From assembly GCA_903875045.1 (NCBI GenBank), contig CAIQUS010000094.1, positions 46,550 to 110,549 on the forward strand: 64,000 bases of DNA, read 5' to 3'. The notes under the pieces are model-generated. The model worked only from the letters and a program-made list of their open reading frames with translations, searched no databases and was not told the origin of the DNA. The DNA is from an uncultured Bacteroidales bacterium. GTDB lineage: Bacteria; Bacteroidota; Bacteroidia; Bacteroidales; FEN-979. This document shows, in pieces, positions 26,666 through 36,399 of this stretch. Position 1 is the first letter of the stretch, and every line of letters begins with the position of its first letter. Position numbers and translations under genes: made by a program.

Positions 26666-26729
26666 TACCAGGTCACTTGGCCACCTGACCACCTGGTCAC
26701 CAGTTTACCCATTTACCCACTCACCATGG
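26666..26729. repeat. 8-bp degenerate array (nACCnnnn), 8 units, containing the rhomboid start codon
   Basis: Units TACCAGGT, CACTTGGC, CACCTGAC, CACCTGGT, CACCAGTT, TACCCATT, TACCCACT, CACCATGG at strict 8-base steps. The last unit holds the ATG at 26726 of the rhomboid gene. It replaces any normal leader. Confidence 0.8.
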
Positions 26730-27340
26730 TCCTGACCTACCTTATCATCTTCATCACTGCGGCCATTTCGGCTTTTGCCATGAGCAACGAGGAGTTATTT
26801 ACAAAACTCAGGTTCAATGCGTATGATGTTAAGCACAGCAACCAGTGGTACAGGTTTTTTACGTATGGATTTCTTCATGCAGGATATGTTCACCTGTTCA
26901 TCAACATGCTGGTGCTTTATTCCTTTGGTGTTATCGTTGAGTCCTATTTTAAAATATATTTTCCACAGAAGGCAGGTTTATATTACATCCTTCTTTACGT
27001 TGGCGGGCTCATACTCTCCATCATTCCCTCCTATGGCAAGCACAAAAATGATGTATTCTACAATGCAGTCGGAGCCTCCGGAGCTGTTGCGGCAGTGGTG
27101 TTTGCAAGCATCATCCTCTATCCTGCCGGAAAAATCTACCTCTTTTTGATCCCTGTCCCGATCCCTGCTCCTGTTTTTGGTGTCCTCTATGTCGCCTATG
27201 AATATTACATGGCCAAAAACAGCCGCGACAACATCGGACACGATGCCCACCTTTGGGGTGCCTTGTTTGGATTGGTTTTTACAATTGCATTGAAACCTGG
27301 GCTGGTCTGGATTTTTTTGCAGCAGATTGGAGTGATGTGA
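26726..27340 (+). CDS. Rhomboid family intramembrane serine protease
   Basis: A 204-aa polytopic membrane protein with the rhomboid catalytic pair: Ser in GASGAVAAVVFA near residues 116-127 (GxSG) and His in HDAHLWGALFGL near 173-184. The WYRFFTYGFLHAGYVHLFINM segment near 38-58 is the conserved loop and helix 2 (HxxxxHxxxN). It would cleave membrane proteins within the bilayer. ATG 26726 (MVLTYLIIF) was chosen; a longer frame from 26588 would translate the array and overlap the preceding gene. Confidence 0.88.
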   Translation: MVLTYLIIFITAAISAFAMSNEELFTKLRFNAYDVKHSNQWYRFFTYGFLHAGYVHLFINMLVLYSFGVIVESYFKIYFPQKAGLYYILLYVGGLILSIIPSYGKHKNDVFYNAVGASGAVAAVVFASIILYPAGKIYLFLIPVPIPAPVFGVLYVAYEYYMAKNSRDNIGHDAHLWGALFGLVFTIALKPGLVWIFLQQIGVM

Positions 27341-27358
27341 CAGGTGACAGGTGACAGG
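27338..27358. repeat. 7-bp array (TGACAGG), 3 units, starting at the rhomboid stop codon
   Basis: Three perfect TGACAGG units; the first TGA is the stop of the rhomboid gene. The same word occurs at 22695-22736. Confidence 0.85.
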
Positions 27359-27382
27359 TGAATGTTTGCTTGTTTCCCGGCT

Positions 27383-27414
27383 ACTCGCCCACTCGCCCAC
27401 TCGCCCACCATCTC
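27383..27414. repeat. 8-bp array (ACTCGCCC / GGGCGAGT), 4 units, at the acyl-CoA synthetase stop
   Basis: Three perfect ACTCGCCC units and a fourth decayed one reaching the stop codon (27413-27415, minus strand). Read in the sense of that gene the unit is GGGCGAGT, the same word and orientation as the array at 45800. Confidence 0.85.
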
Positions 27415-29473
27415 ACCCCTTCTCCAAGCAAATCCTCGCATCTACAGCCACCACCCTGTCGGCTGATCCCAGTAACGGGTTGAAATCGAGTTCGATGATT
27501 TCCGGCGCCGCGGTGAGTAAAGCTGAGAGTCGTAGCATCACATCAGCAAACATCTCTTCATTTACTCCTTTCTGACCGCGAACCCCCTGGATGATTTTAT
27601 AACTTTTCAGGCTGCGGATCATGGCAAGCGCTTCTTGTTTGTTCATCGGGGATAACCCGGTGGCCACATCTTTCAGTACTTCAATAAAAATTCCTCCCAT
27701 CCCGCAAAGGATCGTGTGCCCGAATGGTGGAGTGTACTTTGCGCCGATGACCAGCTCAATCCCCGACAGCATCGGTTGGATGAGGATCGCTGTAGTATCG
27801 GGAATCCGGATCATGCGTTCGAATTCCCTCGAAACATTCGTTTCATCTTTCACGTGAAGGACTACCCCTCCCACATCGGATTTATGCACAGGGCCCACCA
27901 CCTTCATCACGACCGGAAAACCAAGCTGTTTTGCCGATCTCACGGCATCATCAGCAGAGGTAACCACTGCTTCTCCTGCCCGTGGAATCGCGCATGCATC
28001 CATTAGTCCCTGGATGGCTGCCGGAGGAATATAACCATCTGGTGAATTCTCAATGATGGCACGGATAGCTTTTACATCAACGTCCGGTAATACCAGATTT
28101 TCATTAGCCGGCTTTGGCGTATGAAATACTTTTGCAACTGCGTTGCCGAAAATTACCTCATCCGAAAAAAACACATTCCCTTTGGATACAAATTCCATAA
28201 TTTCGTCCCTGGCGGTAAGTCCTGATGGAAGGATAGGGAAAATTGGTTTTTTAGAAGACCTCATTTTATTGTCAAGCAAATCGTAAACATCGAACACCGT
28301 TGATAGTCCAGGTGTTCCGAAAATCACTGCCATTCCGTCAATTTCATCGAATTGCGCATCACAGTAATCGAGTATGGTTCCAAGTTGCTGAGCAGTCCCG
28401 GTTGCAAGAAAGTCGATGGGGTTGGCAACCGAAGATCCCGGGTACAACTGCAGCAAAAGCTCTCCACATGCTTTATTTTCGAGATGAGGAACGTGCATTC
28501 CGGCATTGGACAAAGCATCAGTAAGCATCACCGCCGGCCCGCCGGCATGCGTGATCACAGCAATATTGTCGCCTTTAAGTTCCGGATATGTGAATACGGA
28601 AGCCACACTGATGAGGTCTTCCCGGCCATTGCAACGTACAATTCCGGCTTTGCGTAGGAGTGCGTCAACTGCAACATCGGGGCTGACCAGGGCGCCCGTA
28701 TGCGATGAAGCAGCACGGCTGCCGGCATCAGACGATCCGGCTTTGACAGCCGCAATCATGCACCCCTTTCTGATGAGCGAAGAGGCGTGTTTCAACAACA
28801 ACTGAGGCTTTGAAATTGTTTCAATGTATAATAATTTAATCCTGGAACTGGTGAGGGGGTCGAAACTTTCATCAAGATGCGCCAGGATCTCCTCCACACC
28901 CAACTGGGCACTGTTGCCAACAGAGAAAACCTGTGAAAAGGTAAGCCCTTTGGGTATTCCGGCCTCCATGATGAAAACTGCCGTGGCTCCGGATCCTGAA
29001 ATAAAGTCGCAGCCTTTGGGATCGAGTTTGGGAATTGGTTTCGTAAAGACGCCGTGATACGCAGGGGTAAGAACCCCGATGCAATTGGGTCCGATCAGTG
29101 AGCCGCCAACATTTTCAACAATTTCAATAACCTGCTGTTCAAGGACTTTACCTTCAGCGCTCTCTTCACTGAAACCGGCTGAAAGAATGATAAAACCCCG
29201 GGTATTTTTTCCATACGCCAGCATTTCAATGGTACAGGGAACAAATTTTGCAGCAACTGCCAGAATTGCAAGGTCGACATCCGGCAGCTGGTCCACGTCC
29301 TGAAAACTTTTGATCCCTTGAACTTCTGTCTCTTTAAGGTTGGTAACATACAATTTTCCCTGAAAATTGCCTTCTATCAGATTGCGGAGAACGGCTCCGC
29401 CGGGTTTGTGTACATCGTTGGAACCGCCCACAACAACAATGCTTTTGGGGTTCAGTAGTGCCTGGTGGATCAT
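27413..29473 (-). CDS. Acyl-CoA synthetase (ADP-forming), alpha and beta fused
   Basis: A 686-aa fusion of the CoA-binding/ligase alpha subunit and an ATP-grasp beta subunit. The N-terminal Rossmann part reads KSIVVVGGSNDVHKPGG; the phosphohistidine site SSHTGALVS is near residue 258; the ATP-grasp domain (GFPVVMKVVGPVHKSDVGGV, about 500-685) is at the C-terminus. It converts acyl-CoA (usually acetyl-CoA) plus ADP and phosphate to acid plus ATP, a typical way to conserve energy in fermenting cells. ATG 29473 (MIHQALLNPKS) follows a TATTTTTG promoter word; the frame opens a little earlier at 29491, before a start signal. Confidence 0.88.
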   Translation of the reverse strand: MIHQALLNPKSIVVVGGSNDVHKPGGAVLRNLIEGNFQGKLYVTNLKETEVQGIKSFQDVDQLPDVDLAILAVAAKFVPCTIEMLAYGKNTRGFIILSAGFSEESAEGKVLEQQVIEIVENVGGSLIGPNCIGVLTPAYHGVFTKPIPKLDPKGCDFISGSGATAVFIMEAGIPKGLTFSQVFSVGNSAQLGVEEILAHLDESFDPLTSSRIKLLYIETISKPQLLLKHASSLIRKGCMIAAVKAGSSDAGSRAASSHTGALVSPDVAVDALLRKAGIVRCNGREDLISVASVFTYPELKGDNIAVITHAGGPAVMLTDALSNAGMHVPHLENKACGELLLQLYPGSSVANPIDFLATGTAQQLGTILDYCDAQFDEIDGMAVIFGTPGLSTVFDVYDLLDNKMRSSKKPIFPILPSGLTARDEIMEFVSKGNVFFSDEVIFGNAVAKVFHTPKPANENLVLPDVDVKAIRAIIENSPDGYIPPAAIQGLMDACAIPRAGEAVVTSADDAVRSAKQLGFPVVMKVVGPVHKSDVGGVVLHVKDETNVSREFERMIRIPDTTAILIQPMLSGIELVIGAKYTPPFGHTILCGMGGIFIEVLKDVATGLSPMNKQEALAMIRSLKSYKIIQGVRGQKGVNEEMFADVMLRLSALLTAAPEIIELDFNPLLGSADRVVAVDARICLEKG

Positions 29474-29488
29474 ACAGTAATTTTTTGG

Positions 29489-29496
29489 CAAAAATA
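29489..29496 (-). promoter_or_regulatory. -7 box (TATTTTTG) of the acyl-CoA synthetase gene
   Basis: TATTTTTGCC 15 bases before the ATG at 29473 on the minus strand. Confidence 0.45.
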
Positions 29497-29592
29497 TTAC
29501 AATTATCCCGTGATAACAGCACTAATCTGGATTGATCTTGAAATTTTCCGATGAATAGTTTGTAAGGCTGCAGGATTTAATCTAATCCGTTT

Positions 29593-29656
29593 TCAAACCC
29601 TAAAATTTTCAAATTTTCAAATCCTCAAATTTCCAAATTCTCAAATTTTCAACCCG
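29593..29656. repeat. 8-bp degenerate array (TCAAATTT), 8 units, containing a stop codon
   Basis: Eight units such as TCAAACCC, TAAAATTT, TCAAATTT, TCAAATCC, CCAAATTC at an 8-base step. The last unit includes TCA at 29649-29651, the stop codon (TGA) of the sensor kinase read on the minus strand. Confidence 0.85.
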
Positions 29657-31796
29657 GAATGGTAAAGCAAAAAGTTGACCCTCCTGCTTCATTGTCCTCC
29701 ACCCAGATCCTGCCTCCATGCAACTCCACTATTTTTTTGCAATGGGCAAGACCAATACCCGTTCCTTCATATTCATCGCGCTTCACCATCCGCCTGAAGA
29801 TGATAAAAATTTTTTCTTTGTCATGTTCCTTAATGCCAATACCATTGTCTGCAATGGCAAACTTCCATTCTTGTTCATGATGTCCGGCTGAAATATTTAT
29901 TTCCGGACGTAATTCCTTCCTGCGGAATTTGATCGCATTGTTTATCAGGTGCTGGAACAACAACCTTATCTCTGTTTCATGTGCATTTAACCGGGGCAGA
30001 TCCGTCACGACAATCCTTGCATCATTTGTTTTGATCGCATCGCCCAGGTCTGAAAGAACTTCAGCGACTACCTCATTGCAGTCAACACTGGATTTGACAC
30101 TACCTTTCCCCAATAATGAGTAATCGAGTAAGCCCTTTAAAAGCAATTTCATCCGGGTTGCCGAATCAAAGATGAAATCAATGCTCGTGTTACCAACTTT
30201 ATCCAGTTTCCCTGCATATTCATCATGAAGAAGTTGGGTGAAGTTGGTAAGTGTATTCAGCGGTTCAGAAAGATCATGGGATGAAATGTAAAGAAACTGC
30301 TCGATCTCCTTAAGGTGAAAGGTCAGTTCCCTATTGATGGTTTCGAGTTTCTTTGTACGTTCTTCAACTTGTTTTTCAAGTGTGTCGTTAAGTTTGCGTA
30401 ATTTAATGTCGCTTTCTTTAAGTGCAACTTCCGCCTTTTTGCGTTCTGTGATGTCGTGAAGACAAAGCAACAGGTTCCGTTGATTATTACTTTCGATTAG
30501 TGCGGTTGAGCCAAGTAAGTACACCTCCCTGCTTTCTCCTTTTTGTAACAGGATGGCATGGTATTCAATATTGATATGCCCTTTCCCGGTTAGAAGGGTA
30601 TCCTCCATGGCCAATCTTAAATTACAATTCCCGCAATTCGTGCCGAAACCGCAACCCCGAATATTTTCTAAGGCATTAATGCACCCAAACACCCCGCAGG
30701 CTTGCCCGCCTTTCAAAAACTCTTCTTCTATACCTGTTAATGAGGTGAATGCAGGGTTTGCAAAAAGTATCTGCCGGGCTGAATCTACCAGGCACATCAT
30801 TACATGCGAGAATTCGTAAATAGCATTTAATTCGGACTTGCTTTGTTCCAGGTCCCGTTCAACAGCTTTGCGGTCAGTAATATCATGTACCATCCCCACA
30901 GAACTGATAATATTCCCTGATGCATCTTTGATATGCTCGCATTTTTCATATACATGTCTGACCTCCCCGGTATTCTTCTGTATGATCCGGTGCTCGATTT
31001 CATAGCTATTTTTCCCCTCCTGCAACGAAGTGGTATATGCGGCGTTAACTGCGTAGCGGTCGTCGGGATGTATCGTATCGAGAAATGCTTCATACGTCGC
31101 ACTAAATTCCTGTGGTTGCACACCGAAAATCCGATAAATTTCGTCACTCCACTCAAGGGTGTTGCTGATGAGATCAAGCGACCATGATCCCAGGTGGGCA
31201 ATTTGCTGTGCCTTACGTAATAAAGAATCACTTTCGCGGAGTGCCTCTTCTGCTTGTTTGCGTTCGGTAATATCGCTCACACTTCCAATCAGCGCAGAAG
31301 GTTTACCCTGCAAATCATACATGACAGTGAATTTATCATGAAGCCAACGATACCTGCCATCCCTTTTATGTCTGAAGCGATAGTCCGTATGGTAAATTGC
31401 GCCGGAAAGGGTTGATGCCAAGGCCTCGGCAATAACCCGATTCACTTTAAACACATCGTCGGGGTGCATCAAACCCAAAACCATATCGAGGGGCATGGCA
31501 TTCATCTCATCAGCGGTATAACCGCAAATCTGGATAAATACAGGGCTTAAATAATCGTACATGCTGGTATGCAAGTTACGCTTGTAGGATGCATCTATCG
31601 AATTTTCAAGCACCTCCCGAAAACATTCTTCGCTCAGTCGGACCATCTCTCCATTTTCGGTAATCGTTTGCATGTCGGCACCTTTGGAGATGGCATGTTG
31701 TAATTCCCTGTTTTCCTTTTCCAGTTGCCGCAAAGCTTCGATCAGCTCTTCCCTGGATTTATTTTGATAGCTCATATCCATCATTTCATCACACAC
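29649..31796 (-). CDS. Multi-PAS sensor histidine kinase
   Basis: A 715-aa cytosolic kinase with three PAS domains at about residues 55-180, 185-310 and 320-455 (each ending with a DITERK-type PAC tail), a short coiled coil, the H-box SSHDLSEPLN with His near 503, and a HATPase with the N-box HLINNAIKF, DNGIGI and GTGIGL. No membrane segment, no receiver. The second PAS-like region includes CGVFGCINALENIRGCGFGTNCGNC, a Cys-rich stretch that could bind metal or an iron-sulfur centre. GTG 31796 overlaps the upstream kinase stop by 8 bases; ATG 31784 is an alternative. It is the last of three consecutive kinase genes, and its catalytic core is very like that of the gene before it. Confidence 0.88.
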   Translation of the reverse strand: MCDEMMDMSYQNKSREELIEALRQLEKENRELQHAISKGADMQTITENGEMVRLSEECFREVLENSIDASYKRNLHTSMYDYLSPVFIQICGYTADEMNAMPLDMVLGLMHPDDVFKVNRVIAEALASTLSGAIYHTDYRFRHKRDGRYRWLHDKFTVMYDLQGKPSALIGSVSDITERKQAEEALRESDSLLRKAQQIAHLGSWSLDLISNTLEWSDEIYRIFGVQPQEFSATYEAFLDTIHPDDRYAVNAAYTTSLQEGKNSYEIEHRIIQKNTGEVRHVYEKCEHIKDASGNIISSVGMVHDITDRKAVERDLEQSKSELNAIYEFSHVMMCLVDSARQILFANPAFTSLTGIEEEFLKGGQACGVFGCINALENIRGCGFGTNCGNCNLRLAMEDTLLTGKGHINIEYHAILLQKGESREVYLLGSTALIESNNQRNLLLCLHDITERKKAEVALKESDIKLRKLNDTLEKQVEERTKKLETINRELTFHLKEIEQFLYISSHDLSEPLNTLTNFTQLLHDEYAGKLDKVGNTSIDFIFDSATRMKLLLKGLLDYSLLGKGSVKSSVDCNEVVAEVLSDLGDAIKTNDARIVVTDLPRLNAHETEIRLLFQHLINNAIKFRRKELRPEINISAGHHEQEWKFAIADNGIGIKEHDKEKIFIIFRRMVKRDEYEGTGIGLAHCKKIVELHGGRIWVEDNEAGGSTFCFTIPG

Positions 31797-34008
31797 ATTT
31801 ATCTACGGGTATAGTAAAAATGAACCTGCTGCCCACGCCAGGTTCAGATTCTACCCATATCCGGCCTCCATGCAATTCCACTATTTTTTTGCACTGCGCC
31901 AGACCAATACCTGTTCCTTCATATTCATCACGCTTAACCATCCGCTTAAATATGACGAAAACTTTCTCCTTGTCTTGTTCCTTAAGACCGATGCCATTGT
32001 CTTCGATGCTAAAAACCCTTTCGTTTTCAGTGCTTTCGACAGAAATATTTATTTCCGGAGAGACATCTTTTTTTCTGAATTTGATCGCATTGTTTATGAG
32101 GTGATGGAACAAAAACCGCAGTTCCGAAGGATAACCACTTATGACAGGCAGGGTCTGAACAGCTATTTTTGCTTTACTTCCTTCTATCGAATCTTTCAGA
32201 TCGGAAAGAACTTCACTGACAATTTTATTGCAGTCAACAGCGGATACGACACTATCTTTCCCCAATAATGAATAATCCAGTAACCCCTTCAGCAGCAATT
32301 TCATCCGGATCGCCGAGTGATAGATGAAATCAATACTTGCGTTGCCATCTTCATCCAGCTTTCCGGAGTACTCATTGTGTAAAAGCTGTGTGAAATTAGT
32401 AAGAGCATTGAGTGGTTCAGCAAGGTCATGTGATGCAATAAAGGTAAATTGCTCCAATTCCTTATTTTTGAACAGGAGTTCCCTGTTGATTGTTTCAAGT
32501 TGGTGGGTCCTCTCTGCAACACGTTCTTCAAGAGTCGTATTTAATTTCCTAAGTCCGTTTTCGGCATGTTTCAGTTTGTTGCGGTTTTTAAGAATAATCA
32601 ATAATAATGCGCTCACAAGTAAAAGAATAAATACACTTCCGTAAACAATAAGCCGTTGTTTGATAATAATTTGCGTTTTGAGTTGGTTTTCTTTGATCAA
32701 TGATTTATTCATGGTCTCTTTCTTTTCAAGCTGATACTGAAAATCCACCTTTGCAACTTGCTGGTTCAGATTTTCTCTCCAGATGCTGTCATTCAATTGT
32801 GCCACTTTTTGCAGGTATTCAAAAGCCGATCTGAAATCGTGTTGTTTTTCCGCCAGAGTTGACAAAGCTTCAAAAGCGATTTTTCTAAACTCTGCATATT
32901 GGGACTCCGAAGCGAGTTGTAATCCCTCTGCAAGGAATTTCTTCGATTTCCGATATTCCCCGAGGTTCATATAAACCGTGCCCAGGTTGACCAATGTCGC
33001 TGTTTTTTCATATCTTCGACCGTTGATCAGTGGGTTGCTGTAAGCTTTCAGAAAGTATTCCAATGCTTTTTGATAGTTCTTCTCCTGGTAATAAATACTT
33101 CCCATATTCACACTTATTGTCAGTATCACCTCTGTTGCATTCATCTCTATCGCTATTTTCTCGGCCTGGAGCAAAAATAAAAGAGCAGAATCAGGGTCCT
33201 TCTTTACCTGGCAGTAGAGTAATCCCAGGTTTGCATTGATATCAAGTTTCCATCGCTTATTTTTGACAGAATCATTGAGTGTTTGGGCAAGCACGAATTC
33301 CTTTCGCGAGTTTTTAAAATCCTCCATTTTTAAATACTGATTACCAAGTCTGATGTGTATGATGACCTGATTTTCTATGGAATGAACATTCTCATAGAAA
33401 ACCAGCGATTTTGTCAGGTATTTTACCGATTGCAGGTAATCACCTTTGAGACCGTACAAAGTTCCCAGGTCAGCAAATGATTTCGCCTGCAGCTTTTCAT
33501 CCCCGATTTGCCGGGCAAAATCAAGCGATCTGAGAAGATATATTGAAGCGCTGTCAAGCAAACCAGTAGATTGGTGTAAAATGCCAATGTTATTTGAAAT
33601 TTTAGCCTGCGACTCAATATTGCCTATTTCAACCGCTATCGCCAGGGCTTGCCGGTAAGGGGTAATCGCATTTTCCAACTGGTTTTTCGTCCAGAATTTC
33701 AACCCGATATTGTTTAAACCTCTCATGATCCCAAACCTGAATTGCAATTTTTGAGAAAGCCTGTAGCCAAGTTCAGAATATTTGAACGTTGAATCACTGG
33801 TTATGGGATAACAGGCGGCAGCATACTCAAACATCAGTTTCGCTTTGATGGTATCCTCCTGTTTATGGTTTGATAAAATCCTGAAGATGCTGTCGGCTTT
33901 TTTATTTTGCGCATGGATTTGTAAAAAAAAACAACACAAAATGACAGCAAGGGAATATGGTATAATTGGGTAATGGTTTATTCTCATAATAAATCGGACA
34001 TTAAACAT
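31789..34008 (-). CDS. TPR-domain sensor histidine kinase
   Basis: A 739-aa membrane kinase: signal peptide (MRINHYPIIPYSLAVILCCF when started at 33987; the 34008 start adds seven residues), about nine tetratricopeptide repeats outside the membrane (about 75-420), one transmembrane helix near 455-475 (VYGSVFILLLVSALLLIIL), a coiled coil (LEERVAERTHQLETIN), the H-box ASHDLAEPLN with His near 525, and HATPase boxes HLINNAIKF, DNGIGL, GTGIGL. TPR sensor kinases of this design are common in Bacteroidota and are thought to sense protein or envelope signals. Its core is paralogous to the kinase that follows. Confidence 0.88.
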   Translation of the reverse strand: MFNVRFIMRINHYPIIPYSLAVILCCFFLQIHAQNKKADSIFRILSNHKQEDTIKAKLMFEYAAACYPITSDSTFKYSELGYRLSQKLQFRFGIMRGLNNIGLKFWTKNQLENAITPYRQALAIAVEIGNIESQAKISNNIGILHQSTGLLDSASIYLLRSLDFARQIGDEKLQAKSFADLGTLYGLKGDYLQSVKYLTKSLVFYENVHSIENQVIIHIRLGNQYLKMEDFKNSRKEFVLAQTLNDSVKNKRWKLDINANLGLLYCQVKKDPDSALLFLLQAEKIAIEMNATEVILTISVNMGSIYYQEKNYQKALEYFLKAYSNPLINGRRYEKTATLVNLGTVYMNLGEYRKSKKFLAEGLQLASESQYAEFRKIAFEALSTLAEKQHDFRSAFEYLQKVAQLNDSIWRENLNQQVAKVDFQYQLEKKETMNKSLIKENQLKTQIIIKQRLIVYGSVFILLLVSALLLIILKNRNKLKHAENGLRKLNTTLEERVAERTHQLETINRELLFKNKELEQFTFIASHDLAEPLNALTNFTQLLHNEYSGKLDEDGNASIDFIYHSAIRMKLLLKGLLDYSLLGKDSVVSAVDCNKIVSEVLSDLKDSIEGSKAKIAVQTLPVISGYPSELRFLFHHLINNAIKFRKKDVSPEINISVESTENERVFSIEDNGIGLKEQDKEKVFVIFKRMVKRDEYEGTGIGLAQCKKIVELHGGRIWVESEPGVGSRFIFTIPVDKCV

Positions 34009-34030
34009 CTGATATCATAAGTGTTGTGGA

Positions 34031-36211
34031 CTATTTCGGCAGACTAAAGTAAAAAGTAGCCCCTATATTCTCTTCCCCTTCGGCCCGGCATTGGCCTCCG
34101 TGGCGGGTTATGATCCGGTTGACATTGGCCAATCCGATCCCGGCACCTTCAAATTCGCTGGGTTTGTGAAGCCGTTGAAATACACCGAATAATTTCCTGG
34201 CATTTTTCATATTAAAACCTGCTCCGTTATCTTTTATAAAAAATGTTGACTCGTTGTCGGTTGAAACAAAACCGATTTCTATCCTTGCTGCCAGCTTTTT
34301 CCTGGTGTATTTAATTGCATTCGATATTAGATTAGTCCAGACCACACGAATTAACTCTTCATCACCACTAACATCCGGCAGGGACGCTACTTTGAAGGTG
34401 ACATCTCTGTTTTGAATTTCAGAATCAAAAAACTTGATAACCTGCTGAACCATCTTTGCTGAAGGTATCCGGGTTTTTTGTAATTCGATGGCATTCAGCC
34501 TGGAGAAATTGAGTATCCCGTCAATCAGTTTTCCCATGTCAGAAGCTGAGGAGGAAATAACATCAAGGTAGCCAAGCTCCTCGTCTGACAGGTATTTTGA
34601 TTTCTTCTCGAAGAGAAGGTCGATAAACCCGATGATGTGTCGTAACGGGGCTTTCAGGTCATGGGATACGGAATAGGAAAATGTTTCCAGTTCCTTGTTG
34701 ACCTTTTCCAATTCGGCTGTCCGCTGTTTGACATGCAGATCAAGATCCCGGTTGAGCTCAAAAATTTCTTTCTCCTTTTGCTTGCGTTCGGTTATGTCGC
34801 GGCTGACTCCCTGAATTTCTACAAGGCCCGTGTCAGCATTCAGGTAGTATCGGTTCACCGTCTCAGTTTCAATAGAAGAACCATCCTTGCGCAGGTGAAC
34901 AACCTCATTCCGGTATCCGGTGCCGGTTTCAGGCTGTGCAAGAAAATGTGCAACCCGTTCACGTGTCCTTTCTATAAAGGGTTCCCTGATCTCCGGAATT
35001 AAGATTTCTGTAAATGGCAAAGCCAAAAGTTCAACAGGAGTATACCCAAGAAGTTGCTCCACCGAGGGGCTTGCATACAGGAACCGCATGGAAACCGGAT
35101 CAAGTACCCAAATGACATCAGTGATATTTTCTGCCAACAGGCGATACCGGTTTTCGCTCATACGCAGTTCAACTTCCGCGTCAATTCGTTCCAGTTCTCC
35201 CGCTGCCCTTACGGCCACCAGTTTCATAAGTTCCTCTGCCTGTCGCTGGTTCTGGAGCGGTCTGTTTTTTATTACTGCAATGAGTCCGATTGGGGTGCCC
35301 GTATGGCTCCAAAGTGTCACCCCTACATAACTTTCTGCTTTCAAATCCTGCAGTACGGTATCTTTTGGGAAAAAACTGGTTACGCTTGCCGGAAAACAGC
35401 AAACCGTTTTTCCAACCACATCGCCGCAAGGTGTGTCTTTCAGTGCGTATACAACGTTATCTTCAAAAGCCCCATCGTGCCATACTGCCAGGGTAGTTGC
35501 ATTTAGGCCATCGCCTTCGAGCCTGTCAATACATACAAAATTTGCATCAAGTGCGTTTGCAAGATATTGTGCCAGTAATGGAAAAAATTCAAGATTGGTT
35601 TTTATTCCACTGTATTGTGCCAGAAAGGTTAATGCACTGGTAGTTTGCAGGGCATCATTTTCAGCCTGCTTCCGTTCCGTAATATCGACAGCTGTTAACA
35701 AACATTGGTCTCCGTTTTCTGTCGAAATACCGGTAAGGTGAACATACATCGGAATATTCCCGGTTACATCCAGGGTTACTTCACAAGTTTCTTTGACGGT
35801 GCTGTTATGAACCTTGTGAAGGAAGAGGCTGAATACAGGTTTGGCATCTTGGGAGATACAATGCTCAAACAAACTGTTTATCAAATGTTTGCGCTCTTTG
35901 CCAATCATGATGGAACCATGCAGATTCATTTCGGCAATTCTGCCGTCTTTGGAAAGAGTAAACAATCCTACCGGGGCAAATTCATATAAATCCGTATATC
36001 TTTCTGCAGCCTCCGACGCTGTGGTCCTTGACAAATTAAGTTCTTCATTCATCATTTCCAGTTCAATCTGGTGTACCTCAAGTTCGTGAATGAGTTTCAC
36101 CATGTCGGTCACAGAAAGTTGTGAAGTTGAAGAAGAAGGTTTATTTATCAGAACCTCCTCTGCCTTAAATCTCAAAACTTCGGATGCTGATTTCTTGTTT
36201 TTATTAATCAT
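34031..36211 (-). CDS. PAS-GAF-PAS sensor histidine kinase
   Basis: A 726-aa cytosolic kinase: PAS at about 70-185 (ends TAVDITERK), GAF at about 200-350 (LANALDANFVCIDRLEG, CGDVVGKTVCCFP), PAS at about 355-480 (GVSRDITERKQK), a coiled coil, the H-box VSHDLKAPLRHIIGF with His near 516, and HATPase boxes NLISNAIKYTR, DNGAGF and GAGIGL. The N-terminus has the short helical leader of bacterial phytochrome-type neighbours (VHQIELEMMNEELNLSR). First of three leftward kinase genes, 22 bases before the TPR kinase; no response regulator is adjacent. Confidence 0.88.
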   Translation of the reverse strand: MINKNKKSASEVLRFKAEEVLINKPSSSTSQLSVTDMVKLIHELEVHQIELEMMNEELNLSRTTASEAAERYTDLYEFAPVGLFTLSKDGRIAEMNLHGSIMIGKERKHLINSLFEHCISQDAKPVFSLFLHKVHNSTVKETCEVTLDVTGNIPMYVHLTGISTENGDQCLLTAVDITERKQAENDALQTTSALTFLAQYSGIKTNLEFFPLLAQYLANALDANFVCIDRLEGDGLNATTLAVWHDGAFEDNVVYALKDTPCGDVVGKTVCCFPASVTSFFPKDTVLQDLKAESYVGVTLWSHTGTPIGLIAVIKNRPLQNQRQAEELMKLVAVRAAGELERIDAEVELRMSENRYRLLAENITDVIWVLDPVSMRFLYASPSVEQLLGYTPVELLALPFTEILIPEIREPFIERTRERVAHFLAQPETGTGYRNEVVHLRKDGSSIETETVNRYYLNADTGLVEIQGVSRDITERKQKEKEIFELNRDLDLHVKQRTAELEKVNKELETFSYSVSHDLKAPLRHIIGFIDLLFEKKSKYLSDEELGYLDVISSSASDMGKLIDGILNFSRLNAIELQKTRIPSAKMVQQVIKFFDSEIQNRDVTFKVASLPDVSGDEELIRVVWTNLISNAIKYTRKKLAARIEIGFVSTDNESTFFIKDNGAGFNMKNARKLFGVFQRLHKPSEFEGAGIGLANVNRIITRHGGQCRAEGEENIGATFYFSLPK

Positions 36212-36399
36212 AGATCATATTTAACACGGGGAATCAATTCCGGTCTGGGATTAAGAAGGAAAATGCATTCAGTTCTGGCAATTTATGTAAAACCAGATAC
36301 AAACTTACACATAAAAAAACCAGGAAGATGCAATAATGGCCAAAATACCAGAAAGAAATATATATTGCCGGAAAACATTTTGGCAAGATAAATTAATAG

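Noticed and set aside
26588..26725. Longer N-terminus for the rhomboid protein
   Set aside because: It would translate the 8-bp array and overlap the end of the preceding gene; homologues begin at the hydrophobic helix after ATG 26726.
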